Source of the DNA: Hyphomicrobiales bacterium
Lineage (GTDB): Bacteria > Pseudomonadota > Alphaproteobacteria > Rhizobiales > Rhizobiaceae
Assembly (NCBI GenBank): GCA_900466475.1
Contig: UBMI01000014.1
Span: forward strand, 62,001-126,000
Direction: 5' to 3'
Length of the DNA: 64,000 nucleotides
Shown here: piece after piece, positions 26,112 to 34,268 of the stretch
Numbering within the stretch: the first letter of the stretch is position 1
Layout of the letters: the number at the start of each line of letters is the position of its first letter
Translations under genes and position numbers: made by a program
The notes under the pieces: generated by a model
What the model was told of the DNA's origin: nothing
The model's database searches: none
Seen by the model: only the letters and a program-made list of their open reading frames with translations

Positions 26112-26667
26112 GGAAAAGCTGCGAGAGCTCGTATGGCCTCGCAAGGGTTTTCTGCGCCCGCCGAAATATCTCATTATGCGCGTCCTGCGCCTGACTGCCT
26201 CGCCGCATGCGGTTGCAGTGGGCGTCGCTGCGGGTGTCTTCGTGTCGTGGACACCCTTCATCGGCGTGCATTTCGTCATGGCCTTCGTCATCACCTATCT
26301 GCTGTCAGGCAATATGGTGGCGGCAGCGCTTGGCTGCGCGGCCTTCGGCAATCCGCTGACCTACCCCTTCATCTGGGGCATCACCTGGGAAGTTGGTCAC
26401 CTGCTGCTCAGCCGGCAGGATCAGCTGGCCGGGCAGACGATCAATCTGGCCGAGCTCTTCCACAAGCTGCATTTCACGGAACTGTGGAAGCCGGTGCTGG
26501 AGCCGATGCTGATCGGTGCGATCCCGCCGGCTGCAATCACCTCGGTTGCTCTTTATGTCCTGACATTCTACACCGTGAGAGGCTTTCAGGCGCGTCGCCG
26601 CGTCCGGCTGATGGAGCGTGCGCGTCACAGGCTCGCCAATCCCGCCGTCGAGATGCCGACCGTCTGA
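26077..26667 (+). CDS. DUF2062 domain membrane protein
   Basis: A 196-residue inner-membrane protein with a basic N-terminus (MLFRRRKPAGFKEKLRELVW) and three hydrophobic segments, including HAVAVGVAAGVFVSWTPFIG and MVAAALGCAAFGNPLTYPF. The TPFIGVHF and GNPLTYPFIW motifs are diagnostic of DUF2062. The role is unknown; in other bacteria such proteins often lie near lipid or glycan metabolism genes. Here acpS follows after 34 bp, so the two are probably cotranscribed. Confidence 0.87.
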   Translation: MLFRRRKPAGFKEKLRELVWPRKGFLRPPKYLIMRVLRLTASPHAVAVGVAAGVFVSWTPFIGVHFVMAFVITYLLSGNMVAAALGCAAFGNPLTYPFIWGITWEVGHLLLSRQDQLAGQTINLAELFHKLHFTELWKPVLEPMLIGAIPPAAITSVALYVLTFYTVRGFQARRRVRLMERARHRLANPAVEMPTV

Positions 26668-26701
26668 GCCGAGGCAGTGTCATCCTGAAGGGCCTATTCG
26701 C

Positions 26702-27106
26702 ATGATCATCGGAATTGGCAGCGACCTCATTGATATCAGACGCGTGGAGAAATCGATCGAACGCTTCGGTGATCGCTTCACGCATCGCTGTTTCACCGAG
26801 ATCGAGCGCGCCCGCTCGGATCGCCGCGCCAACCGCGCGGAATCCTATGCGAAGCGGTTCGCCGCCAAGGAAGCCTGCTCCAAGGCGCTTGGTACCGGCC
26901 TCTCGCAGGGCGTCTTCTGGAAGGACATGGGTGTCGTCAACCTGCCAAGCGGAAAGCCGACGATGCAGTTGACGGGCGGCGCCGCCGACGTTCTCAAGGC
27001 CATGATGCCGACAGGCCACAAGGCCGCCATTCATTTGACAATAACCGATGATTATCCCTTGGCTCAGGCTTTTGTGATCATCGAAGCGCTGCCGGATGCC
27101 GTATGA
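26702..27106 (+). CDS. acpS: Holo-[acyl-carrier-protein] synthase
   Basis: A 134-residue phosphopantetheinyl transferase that activates acyl carrier protein. The Mg-binding Asp in MIIGIGSDLIDIRRVEKSIE and the KEACSKALGTGL motif with its Glu are both present. The ATG at 26702 gives the standard N-terminus; an in-frame ATG at 26618 would overlap the DUF2062 gene. It leads into lepB-rnc-era. Confidence 0.96.
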   Translation: MIIGIGSDLIDIRRVEKSIERFGDRFTHRCFTEIERARSDRRANRAESYAKRFAAKEACSKALGTGLSQGVFWKDMGVVNLPSGKPTMQLTGGAADVLKAMMPTGHKAAIHLTITDDYPLAQAFVIIEALPDAV

Positions 27107-27220
27107 TAGCGACCTCTCGTCGCTTTTAGTGCCGTCGTTATTGCCGCCACCGGCCGAAGCCGCTAGAGAGAACATCAGAAAGAAATGCGCCTTGCCGGCG
27201 TCTTGAAGGAATAAGACTGC

Positions 27221-27964
27221 GTGTCCGAAAAAGTCGAAGCCAAGCCGAACGCCCTCTGGGAAAATATCAAGGTCATCATCCAGGCTCTCGTCCTGGCGAT
27301 GGTTATCAGGACTGTCCTGTTTCAGCCCTTCACCATTCCCTCTGGCTCGATGATGCCGACCTTGCTGGTCGGCGACTATATCTTCGTCAACAAGTTTGCT
27401 TACGGCTATTCGAAATATTCGCTGCCTTTCTCGCCTGACATTTTCAGCGGCCGTATCTTCGGTTCCGATCCCAAGCGTGGCGATATCGTCGTTTTCCGTT
27501 TCCCGCCGAATCCTGATGTCGATTACATCAAGCGTGTCGTCGGCCTGCCGGGCGATCATATCCAGGTCACCGACGGTGTTCTCTACATCAACGGCAAGCC
27601 TGTTCCGAAGGTGCCCGACGGGACTTTCAATTCCGACTACAAGCTTGATCCGGGCCAGGACGTGCCGGTGTTCCGCGAGACGCTTGACGATGGCAAGACC
27701 TACGACACGCTCGACCAGTCGCCGGTTTCGCGCGCCGACAACACCCGCGAGTTCATTGTTCCGGAAGGCCATTATTTCATGATGGGCGACAACCGTGACA
27801 ACTCGCTCGACAGCCGCTTCGATGTCGGTTACGTGCCGGCGGAAAACCTTGTCGGTCGTGCCAGCGTCATCTTCTTCTCGCTCGGCAACGACACGTCCTT
27901 CCGCGAAATCTGGAAATGGCCGACCAACATGCGCTGGGACCGCCTCTTCAAGGTTGTTGAATGA
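27221..27964 (+). CDS. lepB: Signal peptidase I
   Basis: A 247-residue membrane-anchored serine protease that removes signal peptides from exported proteins. One N-terminal membrane segment (VIIQALVLAMVIRTVLFQPF) precedes the catalytic Ser region IPSGSMMPTLLVGDYIFVNK. The catalytic Lys is in YIKRVVGLPGDHIQV, and the C-terminal box is MMGDNRDNSLDSRF. It starts with GTG at 27221 and ends by overlapping the rnc start (ATGA). Confidence 0.96.
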   Translation: MSEKVEAKPNALWENIKVIIQALVLAMVIRTVLFQPFTIPSGSMMPTLLVGDYIFVNKFAYGYSKYSLPFSPDIFSGRIFGSDPKRGDIVVFRFPPNPDVDYIKRVVGLPGDHIQVTDGVLYINGKPVPKVPDGTFNSDYKLDPGQDVPVFRETLDDGKTYDTLDQSPVSRADNTREFIVPEGHYFMMGDNRDNSLDSRFDVGYVPAENLVGRASVIFFSLGNDTSFREIWKWPTNMRWDRLFKVVE

Positions 27965-28677
27965 GCAAGGCGCAGACGCTCTCAGCGGCGGACCGCGCAA
28001 AGCTTGAAACCCTGATCGGACATGAATTTGTCGAGAAGGAACGTCTGGACCGCGCGCTGACCCATGCCAGCGCGCGCACCGACAAAGGCAATTACGAGCG
28101 GCTTGAATTTCTCGGCGACAGGGTTCTCGGGCTCTGTATCGCCGAGTTGCTGTTCCGGACCTTCGGGACTGCGGCCGAAGGCGAGCTTTCGGTGCGCCTG
28201 AACCAGCTTGTCAGTGCCGAAACCTGTGCTGCCGTTGCCGACGAGCTCAATCTGCACCTCTATATCCGCACCGGTGCCGACGTGAAGAAACTCACCGGCA
28301 AGCGCATGATGAACGTGCGCGCCGATGTCGTCGAAAGCCTGATCGCAGCCCTCTATCTGGATGGTGGCCTGGAGGTCGCCCGACGCTTCATCCTGCGCTA
28401 TTGGGAGGGCAGGGCGGTGCGCGCCGATGGCGCCCGCCGCGATGCCAAGACCGAATTACAGGAATGGTCGCACGCCAAATATGGCGTTACACCCGTCTAC
28501 CGGGTTGAAGAACGCAGCGGACCGGATCATGATCCGCGTTTCAAGGTGACTGTAGAAGTCACTGGTGTTGCACCGGAGACCGGGGTAGAGCGCTCCAAAC
28601 GCGCCGCAGAACAGGTCGCCGCTACGAAAATGCTCGAGCGTGAAGGCATTTGGCAGTCGACCTCTGCCGGAAATTGA
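27961..28677 (+). CDS. rnc: Ribonuclease III
   Basis: A 238-residue double-strand-specific endoribonuclease for rRNA and mRNA processing. The signature YERLEFLGDRVLGLCIAELL carries the metal-binding Glu and Asp; a second acidic patch lies in VRADVVESLIAALYLDGG. The C-terminal double-stranded RNA-binding domain runs from about residue 160 (TELQEWSHAKYGVTPVYRV) to the end. It overlaps lepB by 4 nt, implying coupled translation. Confidence 0.96.
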   Translation: MSKAQTLSAADRAKLETLIGHEFVEKERLDRALTHASARTDKGNYERLEFLGDRVLGLCIAELLFRTFGTAAEGELSVRLNQLVSAETCAAVADELNLHLYIRTGADVKKLTGKRMMNVRADVVESLIAALYLDGGLEVARRFILRYWEGRAVRADGARRDAKTELQEWSHAKYGVTPVYRVEERSGPDHDPRFKVTVEVTGVAPETGVERSKRAAEQVAATKMLEREGIWQSTSAGN

Positions 28678-28685
28678 CGGGATCA

Positions 28686-29624
28686 ATGACAGAAGAAAAC
28701 GAAATGGCAGCCGAAGTCGCTGCTGAAAGCAATCCGACGCATTCCGGCTTCGTCGCCTTGATCGGCCCGACCAATGCCGGGAAATCGACGCTGGTCAACC
28801 GCCTCGTCGGTGCCAAGGTGTCGATCGTCAGCCACAAGGTGCAGACGACGCGTGCCATCGTGCGCGGCATTGCCATTCATGACAATGCGCAGATCGTCTT
28901 CATGGATACGCCCGGCATCTTCAAGCCGCGCCGCCGCCTCGATCGCGCGATGGTGACATCCGCCTGGGGCGGCGCCAAGGATGCGGATCTCATCATGCTG
29001 CTGATCGACAGCGAACGCGGTCTGCGCGGCGATGCCGAAGCCATCCTCGAAGGCCTGAAGGATGTTCCGCAGAAGAAGATCCTGGTCCTCAACAAGATCG
29101 ACCGCGTCAATCGCGAGTTGCTTCTCGCACTTGCCGCCACAGCAAACCAGACGGTCGAATTCGAGCAGACCTTCATGATCTCGGCAGAGAACGGTTCCGG
29201 CTGCGACGACGTGATGGATTATCTGGCGAAAACCCTGCCGGAAGGTCCGTGGTACTATCCGGAAGATCAGATTTCCGATCTGCCCATGCGCCAGCTCGCC
29301 GCCGAAATCACCCGTGAGAAGCTGTTCCTGCGCCTGCACCAGGAGCTTCCCTATTCCTCGCATGTCGAGACGGAGAAATGGGAAGAGCGCAAGGATGGCT
29401 CCGTGCGCATCGAGCAGGTCATCTATGTCGAGCGTGACAGCCAGAAGAAGATCGCGCTCGGCAAGGGCGGCGAGACAATCAAGGCGATCTCTTCGGCCTC
29501 GCGCCGCGAGCTATCTGAAATCCTTGAGCAGCCTGTCCATCTCTTCCTGTTCGTCAAGGTGCGCGAAAACTGGGGTGACGATCCCGAACGCTTCCGCGAG
29601 ATGGGTCTCGAATTCCCGCGCTAA
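28686..29624 (+). CDS. era: GTPase Era
   Basis: A 312-residue Ras-like GTPase that helps 30S subunit assembly. G1 (LIGPTNAGKSTLVNR), G3 (VFMDTPGIF) and G4 (LVLNKIDRVN) are intact. The C-terminal KH domain (KIALGKGGETIKAISSASRR) binds the 3' end of 16S rRNA. The ATG at 28686 lies 8 bp after rnc. The stop codon is directly followed by a copy of the dispersed repeat. Confidence 0.96.
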   Translation: MTEENEMAAEVAAESNPTHSGFVALIGPTNAGKSTLVNRLVGAKVSIVSHKVQTTRAIVRGIAIHDNAQIVFMDTPGIFKPRRRLDRAMVTSAWGGAKDADLIMLLIDSERGLRGDAEAILEGLKDVPQKKILVLNKIDRVNRELLLALAATANQTVEFEQTFMISAENGSGCDDVMDYLAKTLPEGPWYYPEDQISDLPMRQLAAEITREKLFLRLHQELPYSSHVETEKWEERKDGSVRIEQVIYVERDSQKKIALGKGGETIKAISSASRRELSEILEQPVHLFLFVKVRENWGDDPERFREMGLEFPR

Positions 29625-29625
29625 C

Positions 29626-29755
29626 GCATGTCGCGCAAAAGTGTGTCGCGGTTTTGCGGCAACGACATGCGCGAGGCAAACGCATGTCGCGCAAACGTGT
29701 GTCGCGGTTTTGCGACAAAGGAATTTGAAAAACCAAAAGCTGAAGGGTGACAAGA
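29626..29755. repeat. Dispersed rhizobial intergenic repeat, copy 2 (head duplicated)
   Basis: Two head units in tandem: GCATGTCGCGCAAAAGTGTG with CGGTTTTGCGGCAACGACAT from 29626, and GCATGTCGCGCAAACGTGTG from 29682. They are followed by a tail like CTGAAGGGTGACAAG. Compare the copies at 21814, 30650 and 33303. The element begins one base after the era stop codon. Confidence 0.75.
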
Positions 29756-29895
29756 AAACTGGCTGCTGGGTTCCAGCCTCTTGTTTCCGCATGAAAATCT
29801 CTGCCTGTTCCCGGGAACAAATCGGCCTGTCTGCGCATTGATGTGCGAACGGCGCTGCACCCTGCAGCGCCGGTTTTCTCGACAGCAGGGGCACG

Positions 29896-30648
29896 ATGGC
29901 GACGGCAAAACCTACCCATTCCTTCAAGACGCCCTGCGAGCAGTGTCCGCTGCGGCCACTGCCGCATTTCCGGGAATTCAGCCGGGACGAGCTCGACTTC
30001 GTGTCGAGATTCAAAAGGGGCGAACTGGCCGTCGATGCCGGTGCGACCATTCTCGTCGAAGGTGCCCATAGCGCCCATCTCTTCACGGTGCTCTCAGGCT
30101 GGGGCTTCCGCTACAAAATGCTGGAGGACGGCCGCCGGCAGATCCTGAACTACATCGTGCCGGGCGACCTGATCGGCCTGCAGGGGACAATCATGGGCGA
30201 GATGCAGCATTCCGTGGAGGCCCTGTCGCCGGTAACGCTCTGTGTCTTCGAGCGCGACAAGCTGATGACGCTTTATAACAAGCACGCTTCGCTTGCCTTC
30301 GATATTACCTGGATCGCGGCGCAGGAGGAGCGCATTCTCGATGAGCACCTGCTCAGCATCGGTCGTCGTACCGCGCTTGAAAGAGCAGCCTATCTCATCG
30401 CCTTCCTGTTTGAGCGCGCAAGGAAGCTCAGCCTTTTCAATGGCCGCAACGTCATCCCGATCACCCAGCAGCATATTGCCGATACACTTGGTCTTTCGAT
30501 CGTTCACACCAACAAGACGTTGAAGAAACTTGCAGGGCGCAACCTGATCCGCTGGCAGGAGCGCGGCTGCGACGTGCTGGACGGAGAGGGATTGATGCGG
30601 GTTGCCGGCTGGGAAGGTCTGCGTGAAGGAAAGCGTCCCTTTATCTGA
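29896..30648 (+). CDS. Crp/Fnr family transcriptional regulator
   Basis: A 250-residue regulator. An N-terminal CEQCPLRPLPHF segment has only two cysteines (residues 14 and 17). A cyclic-nucleotide-binding-like beta roll follows (DAGATILVEGAHSAHLFTVL, LNYIVPGDLIGLQGTI), then a dimerisation helix and a winged helix-turn-helix (ITQQHIADTLGLSIVHTNKT, LKKLAGRNLI). The full four-cysteine cluster of oxygen-sensing Fnr is absent, so an Fe-S sensor is unlikely. The ligand is unknown. It lies between two repeat copies and is probably transcribed alone. Confidence 0.9.
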   Translation: MATAKPTHSFKTPCEQCPLRPLPHFREFSRDELDFVSRFKRGELAVDAGATILVEGAHSAHLFTVLSGWGFRYKMLEDGRRQILNYIVPGDLIGLQGTIMGEMQHSVEALSPVTLCVFERDKLMTLYNKHASLAFDITWIAAQEERILDEHLLSIGRRTALERAAYLIAFLFERARKLSLFNGRNVIPITQQHIADTLGLSIVHTNKTLKKLAGRNLIRWQERGCDVLDGEGLMRVAGWEGLREGKRPFI

Positions 30649-30649
30649 G

Positions 30650-30748
30650 GCATGTCGCGCAAAACTGTCCGGCCGTTTTGCGATGACGATACGCGTCAGC
30701 AAGGACTTGAAGCGTCGCAATCGGATCTGAAAGATTAAGACGCGTGCT
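30650..30748. repeat. Dispersed rhizobial intergenic repeat, copy 3
   Basis: GCATGTCGCGCAAAACTGTC, then CGTTTTGCGATGACGAT, a GGACTTGAAGCGTCGCAA block, and AAAGATTAAGACGCG at the end. It starts 2 bp after the stop of the Crp/Fnr gene and is diverged at its right end. Confidence 0.65.
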
Positions 30749-30992
30749 AGAATCTTTCCGGGCCGGATTGGTCAGCCTTAATGTCTTTTTTAAATGCAAA
30801 TTCGTGCCGGGAAAAATAGAGTTGTGTCATCTTTCCTCCGATTTTCGTTTTTATCGACCGGAGGCAAAAATGTGGCTATTCAGTTGAGGTGGGCAACCAT
30901 CGTCAACGGTCCAGGCGAGAAACCGACGGAATGATGTTTGCAAAAAGGCAGAAGCGCTGCGATGTTTGTGCTTCACGAGAGGCATGGAGATC
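30749..30992 (+). promoter_or_regulatory. Leader region of the response regulator gene with mini-ORF and anti-SD pairing
   Basis: Together with the repeat before it, this makes a 344-bp gap without an ordinary gene. At 30870-30887 there is a five-codon frame (MWLFS, stop) preceded at ideal distance by GGAGG. That GGAGG is part of CGGAGG (30859-30864), which is complementary to CCTCCG (30835-30840), so the site can be masked by a hairpin. A leader peptide or a small RNA is possible; both are inference. No clear promoter was fixed. Confidence 0.3.
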
Positions 30993-31361
30993 ATGAGCGA
31001 AAGAACCCGCGTTCTGGTCCTGGAAGACAGTCTGATCATTGCCATGGAGGCGGAAGATATCCTGCGTCTCGTTGGTGCCGATACCATCGATATTGCCAAT
31101 AGCCTCGATCAGGCCAGGGACGCGATCCAGGTCGCAGATTACGATTTCGCACTCCTCGACGTGAATCTCGGAGAGGCGATGAGTTTCGATTTCGCGCGTG
31201 ATCTGTCGCTCGCCAATATTCCGTTTGGTTTTGTCAGCGGCTATTCCGATACGCAGGATTTCCCGACTGATCTTCAGGACGTGCCCCTTCTCGTCAAGCC
31301 TTTCGACGAGAACGCGATGCGCGATTTCCTCCAGAAGCTTTTCCCGACACCGGCCGAATGA
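30993..31361 (+). CDS. Single-domain response regulator
   Basis: A 122-residue CheY-like receiver with no output domain. All switch residues are present: the acidic pair E11/D12 (VLVLEDSLIIAMEAEDI), phospho-acceptor D56 (FALLDVNLGEA), Ser82 (FVSGYSD) and K102 (LLVKPFDENA). The start at 30993 has GGAG three bases upstream; the ATG at 30984 would add three residues. No histidine kinase gene is adjacent, so it probably works in a phosphorelay encoded elsewhere. It precedes recO by 54 bp in the same direction. Confidence 0.9.
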   Translation: MSERTRVLVLEDSLIIAMEAEDILRLVGADTIDIANSLDQARDAIQVADYDFALLDVNLGEAMSFDFARDLSLANIPFGFVSGYSDTQDFPTDLQDVPLLVKPFDENAMRDFLQKLFPTPAE

Positions 31362-31415
31362 CACAGCCCTAGCCTTGCTCTAGAATGAATCGGCAGGCTG
31401 AAGGACGGTTTTCCG

Positions 31416-32186
31416 ATGCAATGGCAGGACCAGGCGATCATTCTTGGCGTCAAGCGCCACGGCGAGACGAGCGTTATCGCCGAGGTGATGACGCGCGAGC
31501 GTGGCCGCCATCTCGGTCTCGTCCGCTCCGGACGTTCGCGCACCATGCAGCCGGTGCTGCAGCCCGGCAATGAGGTGGAAGTCACCTGGCGTGCGAGGCT
31601 GGATGAACATCTCGGTGAATTCCGCCTTGAGCCGGTGAAGCTGCGCGCCGCGCGGCTGATGGAGACGGCGACCGCCGTCTATGGCGTGCAGGCCATGGGC
31701 GCTTTGCTGCGCCTGCTCCCCGAACGCGACCCGCATCCGCATCTTTTCGAGGCGCTCGAAGTCATCCTCGACCATCTCCACAATCCCGCCGATGCGGGGG
31801 AGCTTTTCGTGCGCTTCGAGCTTGCAGTGCTGAACGATCTCGGCTTCGGGCTCGACCTGACGGAATGCGCCGCAACTGGCAATCGCACTGATCTTGCCTA
31901 TGTCTCGCCGAAATCCGGCCGTGCCGTCAGCCGCGATGCCGGCCAGCCATGGGCCGACAAGATGCTGCTTTTACCGGCTTTCCTGAGTGTGCAGGAAAAC
32001 CACGCGGCCGATTTCGACAGCCTTGTAGCGGCATTCCGTCTGACTGGATTCTTTCTGCATCGCCACGTCTATGAACCGCGTGGTCTGGAGGCTTCGGCAG
32101 CCCGTGAAGGCTTCGTTCAGGCGGCACTCAAGGCGCTGAATCCGGCTTCCCGGACGCTTTCGCGGCCGGATGAGCTTTCTGCCTAA
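31416..32186 (+). CDS. recO: DNA repair protein RecO
   Basis: A 256-residue RecO that loads RecA onto SSB-coated single strands in the RecFOR pathway. The N-terminal OB fold is clear (MQWQDQAIILGVKRHGETSV, LVRSGRSRTMQPVLQPGNEV), followed by the helical domain with FELAVLNDLGFGLDLTECAA. It is the last of the rnc-era-recO group, here interrupted by the two regulator genes. Confidence 0.94.
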   Translation: MQWQDQAIILGVKRHGETSVIAEVMTRERGRHLGLVRSGRSRTMQPVLQPGNEVEVTWRARLDEHLGEFRLEPVKLRAARLMETATAVYGVQAMGALLRLLPERDPHPHLFEALEVILDHLHNPADAGELFVRFELAVLNDLGFGLDLTECAATGNRTDLAYVSPKSGRAVSRDAGQPWADKMLLLPAFLSVQENHAADFDSLVAAFRLTGFFLHRHVYEPRGLEASAAREGFVQAALKALNPASRTLSRPDELSA

Positions 32187-32297
32187 GAGTTTTTCATACC
32201 TGCAAAACAGTCTTCAGTTTTGGCGGTTTACCCCCGTATGCCGCACCCCTATCTCTCGTTCGATAGGGAAAGCTTCTAAGCGCTCAAGGAGGAAGCC

Positions 32298-33293
32298 ATG
32301 CTGACCAAGCCCGATACATTGACCACCATCACGCTCTGGAACGGGCAGGAGATTCCTCGCCTCGGCATGGGCTGCTGGGCGATCGGCGGTCCGTTCTTCG
32401 CGGGCGATACGCCGCTCGGCTGGGGCGAGGTGGATGACAATGAATCCCTCGCTGCGATCAACCGCGCGATCGACCTTGGCATTCGCTTCTTCGATACAGC
32501 TTCGAATTACGGCGCCGGCCATTCGGAAGAGGTTCTGGGACAGGCGATCGGCAATCGCGCCGATATCGTCATCGCCACCAAGTTCGGTTTTGCCACCAAT
32601 CCCGAAACGAAGCAGGCGACCGGCGCTTTTGCCGATCCTGTCTTCATCCGCCAGTCCGTCGAGACGTCGCTCCGCCGGCTGAAGCGGGAGCGTCTTGATC
32701 TCCTGCAGTTCCATCTCAACGATTTTGCGCTGGATCAGTCCGACGCGGTCTTCGATACGCTGCAGGCCCTGCGGGAAGAGGGCAAGATCGATGCCTTCGG
32801 CTGGAGCACGGATTTTCCCGATCGCGCCGCCCGTCATGTTCACCGCCCCGGCTTCGTTTCGATCCAGCATACGATGAACGTCTTCGAGCCGGTGCCTCGG
32901 ATGATCGATGTGATCGAAAAGAACGGTCTCATCTCCATCAATCGCGGGCCGCTTGCCATGGGCCTGCTGACAGGCAAATTCACGCCGGACAAGGCTGTCG
33001 GCGCCAAGGACGTGCGCGGTGCAGCACTCGAATGGATGGTCTATTTCAAGGATGGCCGCATCGCGCCGGAATTTGCAGCAAGGCTCGATGCCGTACGCAG
33101 CCTGCTCACATCCGATGGACGCACGCTGACGCAGGGCGCGCTCGCCTGGCTCTGGGCGCGCTCGCCGCGCACCCTGCCGATTCCCGGTTTCCGGACCGTA
33201 GCTCAGGTCGAGGAAAATGCCGGCGCACTGGAAAAGGGCCCGCTGCCGGCCGATGTGATGGCGGAGATCGACGCGGCGCTGGCTCGCGTCTGA
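32298..33293 (+). CDS. Aldo/keto reductase
   Basis: A 331-residue NADPH-dependent oxidoreductase of the aldo/keto reductase barrel. The catalytic Asp and Tyr lie in FFDTASNYGAGHSEEVLG, the Lys in VIATKFGF and the His in DLLQFHLNDF. The C-terminal GALAWLWARSPRTLPIPGF segment forms the cofactor site. It resembles the YajO/IolS type. The substrate cannot be told. An AAGGAGGAAGCC ribosome binding site precedes the ATG. It is convergent with the MOSC gene across a repeat copy. Confidence 0.92.
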   Translation: MLTKPDTLTTITLWNGQEIPRLGMGCWAIGGPFFAGDTPLGWGEVDDNESLAAINRAIDLGIRFFDTASNYGAGHSEEVLGQAIGNRADIVIATKFGFATNPETKQATGAFADPVFIRQSVETSLRRLKRERLDLLQFHLNDFALDQSDAVFDTLQALREEGKIDAFGWSTDFPDRAARHVHRPGFVSIQHTMNVFEPVPRMIDVIEKNGLISINRGPLAMGLLTGKFTPDKAVGAKDVRGAALEWMVYFKDGRIAPEFAARLDAVRSLLTSDGRTLTQGALAWLWARSPRTLPIPGFRTVAQVEENAGALEKGPLPADVMAEIDAALARV

Positions 33294-33302
33294 GGCTGCA
33301 AA

Positions 33303-33404
33303 GCATGTCGCGCAAAAGTGTGGAGCGGTTTTGCGAGGACGACATTCGTAAAAACAGAGACCTGAAGCGTGACACGCGAATCCCGGGGATCGCGGCGCGC
33401 TTTA
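33303..33404. repeat. Dispersed rhizobial intergenic repeat, copy 4
   Basis: The clearest copy: GCATGTCGCGCAAAAGTGTG, GCGGTTTTGCGAGGACGACA, AAAAACAGAGACCTGAAGCG, then TCGCGGCGCGCTTTA. It fills the gap between the convergent aldo/keto reductase and MOSC genes. As with copy 1, its terminal TTA supplies the TAA stop codon of the minus-strand gene. Confidence 0.8.
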
Positions 33405-34262
33405 GGCTCGGGCGCGCACCTTGAAGGTCCAGCCTTCCGGCCGTGCCTCGATGATCTTCACCTCATCGCCGATCGCGACCCTGCCGGTGCCGCGTGGTGT
33501 CACGTTCCAGCCGAAAAGCGGGCCGGGGACCCGCCGGTCACCCGACATGCGGATCCGGCCCATGGCAGGCATGGGGTTCGCCACCTCGCGCGAACCTGTC
33601 AACTGGTCCTGCGTGGTCATGATGCAGCGGGCGCAGGGCTTGACGAGGTCGAAGCGGATGCCGGCGATCTCTATCGCAGCCCAGCGGTCCTCCGCCCAGG
33701 CCTCATCCGTGTCGATGACGATATTCGGCCGGAAACGCTCCATCCCGACGTCGCCTTCGGCGTGGGCCGCGAGATCTCTGTTGAGTGCCTTCAGCGATCC
33801 CGTTGTCGTCACCAGGATCTGGTAGCCGTCCGAAAAGGTCACCGGCGTACCCTCGCCTGCCCACTCGGCATTTGCCGTTCGTCTCGCGGCACTGTCGAAG
33901 AAGACGAGCTTCACCTCACGACCGAGCCATTCCGAAAGCTTGCCGTTGCTGTCATCGTCGGCAACGGCAGCGCTGACGGCCGATTTCCAGACCGTGACAT
34001 CGAGCCGCCGCTCCGGATGCGGCGGCCGCACTGCGATATCAGCTTTGCCCTGCATCAGCAGGCGAAAGGCGTCGGTCTCCGGTCGTACGTCGATCCGGGC
34101 AAGGGCCGGAAGCTCTCGCTGCGTGATGAATTGCCCATCCGCGTCCGTCACCATGGCGCGCCGATCGCCGGGCAGGCCATAAGCATCGATCTCCGTGGAG
34201 GGCAGGGCAATGCCCCGGGCGCTCTTGAGCGGGTAGATGAAGAGATCGCTGACACGCATCAT
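33402..34262 (-). CDS. MOSC domain protein (YcbX/mARC-like molybdenum cofactor enzyme)
   Basis: A 286-residue protein with an N-terminal MOSC beta-barrel domain (VSDLFIYPLKSARGIALPST) and a C-terminal MOSC domain with the conserved cofactor cysteine in LVKPCARCIMTTQDQLTG. Related enzymes reduce N-hydroxylated compounds. The C-terminal ferredoxin domain of YcbX is absent, so a separate electron carrier would be needed. The HD gene lies 6 bp upstream on the same strand, indicating an operon. Confidence 0.9.
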   Translation of the reverse strand: MMRVSDLFIYPLKSARGIALPSTEIDAYGLPGDRRAMVTDADGQFITQRELPALARIDVRPETDAFRLLMQGKADIAVRPPHPERRLDVTVWKSAVSAAVADDDSNGKLSEWLGREVKLVFFDSAARRTANAEWAGEGTPVTFSDGYQILVTTTGSLKALNRDLAAHAEGDVGMERFRPNIVIDTDEAWAEDRWAAIEIAGIRFDLVKPCARCIMTTQDQLTGSREVANPMPAMGRIRMSGDRRVPGPLFGWNVTPRGTGRVAIGDEVKIIEARPEGWTFKVRARA

Positions 34263-34268
34263 AGGCTC

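Noticed and set aside
29896..30648. Calling the regulator fnrN
   Set aside because: It lacks the full cysteine cluster and the Fnr recognition helix.
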